Assembly (NCBI RefSeq): GCF_000060345.1
Contig: NC_008571.1
Span: forward strand, 3,290,501 to 3,354,500
Origin: Christiangramia forsetii KT0803
GTDB lineage: Bacteria; Bacteroidota; Bacteroidia; Flavobacteriales; Flavobacteriaceae
Direction of reading: 5' to 3'
DNA length: 64,000 bases
Position 1 is the first letter of the stretch, and every line of letters begins with the position of its first letter. Below, piece after piece: positions 61,436 to 64,000 of the stretch. Position numbers and translations under genes: made by a program. The notes beneath the pieces are model-generated. The model was not told where the DNA came from. It ran no database searches and saw only the letters and a list, made by a program, of their open reading frames with translations.

Positions 61436-63679
61436 TTATACTTTCTTATAACTCGAGTTATACTCTTCCATTAAGTTCATGATCGCATTCATCAACTCTT
61501 TAGTTTCAAGTAAAATATTGAAATATAAGGTTGTATTCTTAGGACTTGATTCCTCTGTTCTTGTTCTTGAAACCTGTTTTTCGATCTTTTCAGAAATATT
61601 ATTCAAGATTTCTTCTTTAGAAGCTACAATTGCACTGATCTCTTCAAATTTCTTCTCAGTAAAAATCTTATCTATTTTACTCAATAAATCACTGAGAGTA
61701 TCGTCAATCTCTTTAAGATCTGTTATTTGATTATATCTAAGCGGCTTATGATTATTATTTACATGCTTATAACTCTTTTTAGAAATATATTCTAAAGACT
61801 GAGCTATATCTGTAAGATGCCCTAGAATTGCAATGTAGAAGCTACTTCCCCTTACACTGGTTTCATCAAGGCTTTTAATAAAAAAGAAAATATGGTCTCT
61901 TAAATCTTCAATTTCAGCTTCCAGTTTATCAACACCTTTCTTACTTTTCTTCAGTTTTTTCTTTTCTTGTTTAGAAAGTCCCGTCAAAACATCAGAAAAT
62001 ATTTTATTAGATCTTGAGACAACATTTGAAATATTGTCTGCACTTTCAGCAATAATCCCCTGAACCGTCTTGCTTTCAGATTTTTTAAGTCCGGAAGTAT
62101 CAGCTTTTTCAATTGCTTTATTCTTATGAGAAATATAATTTCTTACAAGTAAGCCTATAGCCACTAATAGTAAGATTGCGATCGCAGGTCCTTTTCCAAG
62201 AAAAATGATATACGTTAAGATCCCTGCTGCTGAAAATGCACTAAAGGCCGTAAAGAACCATCCGCCAATAACTTTTAATACACCGGCTACTCTATAAACT
62301 GCGCTTTCCCTTCCCCATGCTTTATCTGCTAAAGAAGTACCCATCGCCACCATAAAAGTTACATAGGTTGTTGATAGAGGTAATTTATAAGAAGTCGCTA
62401 TTGAGATAAGAACACCCGCAACAGTAAGGTTAATGGAGGCTCTAATCATATCAAAAGCTGGTTGTTCTTCTGATTTATCCCCAACAAGGATCTCATCAGG
62501 CTTTGCAAAGCTCTTACTAATCCTTCTTTTCGTCCCAACAGGAAGAATATTTCTTAATCCGTCAGCAAGTCTGGTACTTCCTGCAACAACGGCTCTGGAC
62601 AGCATATTCGGATCAAACTTTTCAGTTCCATGACCTTGCCTGGATAAGCCAATTTCTGTTTCAGCAACACTTCTTGCTTTCTTAGAGAACCACAAGGTCA
62701 ACACCATAATCCCTCCTGAAATAAATAACAGGATAGGTTCTGCCGGTACTTCTGTTCTTAAAACTTCCATAGAGAAAGTTGAAGCTGCCTGGCCAGATGC
62801 TGCCCAAGCTTCATAGGAGTGATATGCTGCCATTGGAACCCCAATGAAGTTTACCAGGTCATTTCCTGAAAATGCAAGTGCCAATCCAAAAGTTCCAATA
62901 GCAATCACTATAATGAGAATACTTCTTTTAAAAATTTTCATGAATAACCATGAAAATAACGTCCAGAAAACAAAACTTACCCCAACTACTAAAAGCACCT
63001 GGCTAGAAAGTACATCTTTAAAACTGTCGTAATAAGGAGTTCCTTTTAAACCTTTAAAGAAAATAAAGTACCCAATAGCGGTTAAACAAACACCTCCGAA
63101 TAGTGCGCCAAAATTCTTGATTTTCTTCTCATATTCAAAAGAAAACACCAACCTGGAAAGCCACTGTACAATGGCACCTATTGTAAAGGCGATAACAACT
63201 GAAAGAAAAATACCTGAAATTATTTCAGTAGCTTTTTCAGTATTTATATAATTTGAAAGGTTTGCTAAAGTTTCTGTATCTGATGCGCTTACCTTAATCA
63301 ATGCCATTACCACTGCGGCCCCTAATAATTCAAATACGATAGATACCGTAGTAGAGGTAGGCATCCCCAGGGTATTAAAGAAATCGAGCAGAAGAATGTC
63401 AGTAATCATGACCGCCATGAATATGATCATAATCTCGTCAAAATAAAACTGGCCGGGCATGAATATACCTTTCCGGGCCACTTCCATCATTCCGCTTGAA
63501 AATACTGCACCAATAAAAATACCCAAACTGGCAACGATCATAATCGTTTTAAATGAGATCGCTTTAGAACCAATTGCTGAGTTCAAAAAGTTTACAGCAT
63601 CATTACTAACCCCAACCACCAAGTCTGCGATGGCAAGAACTACTAATGCAACTAACATTAACAAATAAATATTCTCCAT
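61436..63679 (-). CDS. PiT-family phosphate transporter with C-terminal PhoU-like region
   Basis: A 747-residue inner-membrane permease that carries inorganic phosphate by ion coupling. PiT repeats have the G-V-S-N-D-A-V-N-F-L-N-S motif (about 23-34) and the equivalent F-S-G-N-D-L-V-N-F-I-G-V (about 270-281), with about 11 hydrophobic segments up to residue 520. After that the protein is charged and helical (about 540-747, including S-K-Q-E-K-K-K-L-K-K), which looks like a DUF47/PhoU-like domain fused in one chain; in many bacteria these are two proteins. It follows the porin fragment gene by 73 bases, likely in one operon. Substrate as phosphate is by family. Confidence 0.9.
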   Translation of the reverse strand: MENIYLLMLVALVVLAIADLVVGVSNDAVNFLNSAIGSKAISFKTIMIVASLGIFIGAVFSSGMMEVARKGIFMPGQFYFDEIMIIFMAVMITDILLLDFFNTLGMPTSTTVSIVFELLGAAVVMALIKVSASDTETLANLSNYINTEKATEIISGIFLSVVIAFTIGAIVQWLSRLVFSFEYEKKIKNFGALFGGVCLTAIGYFIFFKGLKGTPYYDSFKDVLSSQVLLVVGVSFVFWTLFSWLFMKIFKRSILIIVIAIGTFGLALAFSGNDLVNFIGVPMAAYHSYEAWAASGQAASTFSMEVLRTEVPAEPILLFISGGIMVLTLWFSKKARSVAETEIGLSRQGHGTEKFDPNMLSRAVVAGSTRLADGLRNILPVGTKRRISKSFAKPDEILVGDKSEEQPAFDMIRASINLTVAGVLISIATSYKLPLSTTYVTFMVAMGTSLADKAWGRESAVYRVAGVLKVIGGWFFTAFSAFSAAGILTYIIFLGKGPAIAILLLVAIGLLVRNYISHKNKAIEKADTSGLKKSESKTVQGIIAESADNISNVVSRSNKIFSDVLTGLSKQEKKKLKKSKKGVDKLEAEIEDLRDHIFFFIKSLDETSVRGSSFYIAILGHLTDIAQSLEYISKKSYKHVNNNHKPLRYNQITDLKEIDDTLSDLLSKIDKIFTEKKFEEISAIVASKEEILNNISEKIEKQVSRTRTEESSPKNTTLYFNILLETKELMNAIMNLMEEYNSSYKKV

Positions 63680-63752
63680 TTTGTTCTGTTTAAAAAACGG
63701 TGCAAGTATCCGATCTAATTAGGGATTTCTTGTTACCAAATTGTTATCTTTT

Positions 63753-64000
63753 TTAAAAATGAAAATCAAAACCAAATCTAAAAGCAATATAATTGCTCAT
63801 ACCATCCTGCCTGGAGTAGTTTAGATCTGCCTGTACTTTTAGTTTGTGTCCTACAATATACTTAGAACCACCCAAGGTGTATTCTTCCAGTCCTAATAAA
63901 TTGGTTACTTCATTAAAATCGTTTGACGAATAGCGAGCCGCAATCTCGTAATTATTATCAAATAAATAACCAGCCTGGATATTAAATGCATTTCCCTCGG
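63753..64000 (-). CDS. C-terminal part of a porin-like outer-membrane protein
   Basis: The open frame runs from the stop codon (TAA read at 63753-63755) to the window edge, giving the last 81 residues of a protein whose start is outside. The sequence is strand-like with alternating hydrophobics (I-Q-A-G-Y-L-F-D-N-N-Y-E-I-A-A-R-Y) and ends in F-G-F-D-F-H-F, i.e. terminal Phe of an outer-membrane barrel. Its place just upstream of the PiT gene suggests a phosphate-selective porin (OprP/OprO-like), which is inference from position. Confidence 0.65.
   Translation of the reverse strand, partial: EGNAFNIQAGYLFDNNYEIAARYSSNDFNEVTNLLGLEEYTLGGSKYIVGHKLKVQADLNYSRQDGMSNYIAFRFGFDFHF

Overview
The window is a chromosomal segment of a marine-type Bacteroidota bacterium, most likely a member of the Flavobacteriaceae; Gramella/Christiangramia-like is my best guess from overall look, without a search. 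The signs are visibly AT-rich DNA, three TonB-dependent receptors with SusC-style N-terminal domains, DUF5689 and other CFB-type lipoproteins, almost no Shine-Dalgarno sequences, and promoters of the TTG-N19/20-TAnnTTTG type used by this phylum. It looks like core chromosome. I see no phage, IS element, CRISPR array, rRNA or tRNA.

Layout. 1-6230: two divergent exported proteins with TTG starts, a small zinc-ribbon protein, an alpha/beta hydrolase, Xaa-Pro aminopeptidase, a GNAT acetyltransferase and a DinB-cbpA-cbpM set. 6434-10100: sdhCAB with a near-consensus promoter, a palindromic insert between sdhA and sdhB, and a clear terminator. 10125-13283: aminotransferase, pdeM, a membrane protein and a RelE/ParE-type toxin-antitoxin pair. 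13311-21404: three redox or membrane genes, then mfd and an Omp85-like protein. 21488-26866: a TonB receptor plus DUF5689 lipoprotein, divergent from a secreted endonuclease/exonuclease/phosphatase-family protein. 27218-35278: a membrane protein, a second TonB receptor and the pgi / M23 peptidase / tryptophan 2,3-dioxygenase / DUF3108 run. 35354-37991: a candidate small RNA, then hppD and hmgA. 38164-42189: a patatin-barrel protein and uvrC. 42342-45193: rimB-like, rimK, an AstE-like gene and 5-formyl-THF cyclo-ligase, all overlapping or nearly so. 45247-47133: histidine kinase plus single-domain response regulator. 47144-52286: lspA, a surface-type protein, a DksA-like protein and ileS. 52573-57116: a heme-type TonB receptor, recO and gdhA. 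57318-60111: a gdhA-linked barrel protein and the NAD-salvage pair pncA/pncB. 60112-64000: a repeat-bearing spacer, a lipoprotein, and a PiT-family phosphate transporter downstream of a porin-like gene cut by the window edge.

Functional themes are respiration (sdhCAB), aromatic amino-acid degradation (tryptophan 2,3-dioxygenase, hppD, hmgA), nitrogen and NAD metabolism (gdhA, pncAB), DNA repair (mfd, uvrC, recO, pdeM), and envelope uptake (TonB receptors, porin, PiT transporter).

The observations I rate highest are: an isoleucyl-tRNA synthetase whose HIGH signature reads G-I-H-H (residues 57-60), the swapped form associated with extreme mupirocin resistance; a self-contained promoter-hairpin-terminator unit at 35354-35494 that looks like an undescribed small RNA; a secreted EEP-family enzyme opposite a TonB-receptor/DUF5689 operon; and several dispersed palindromic repeats in intergenic DNA.
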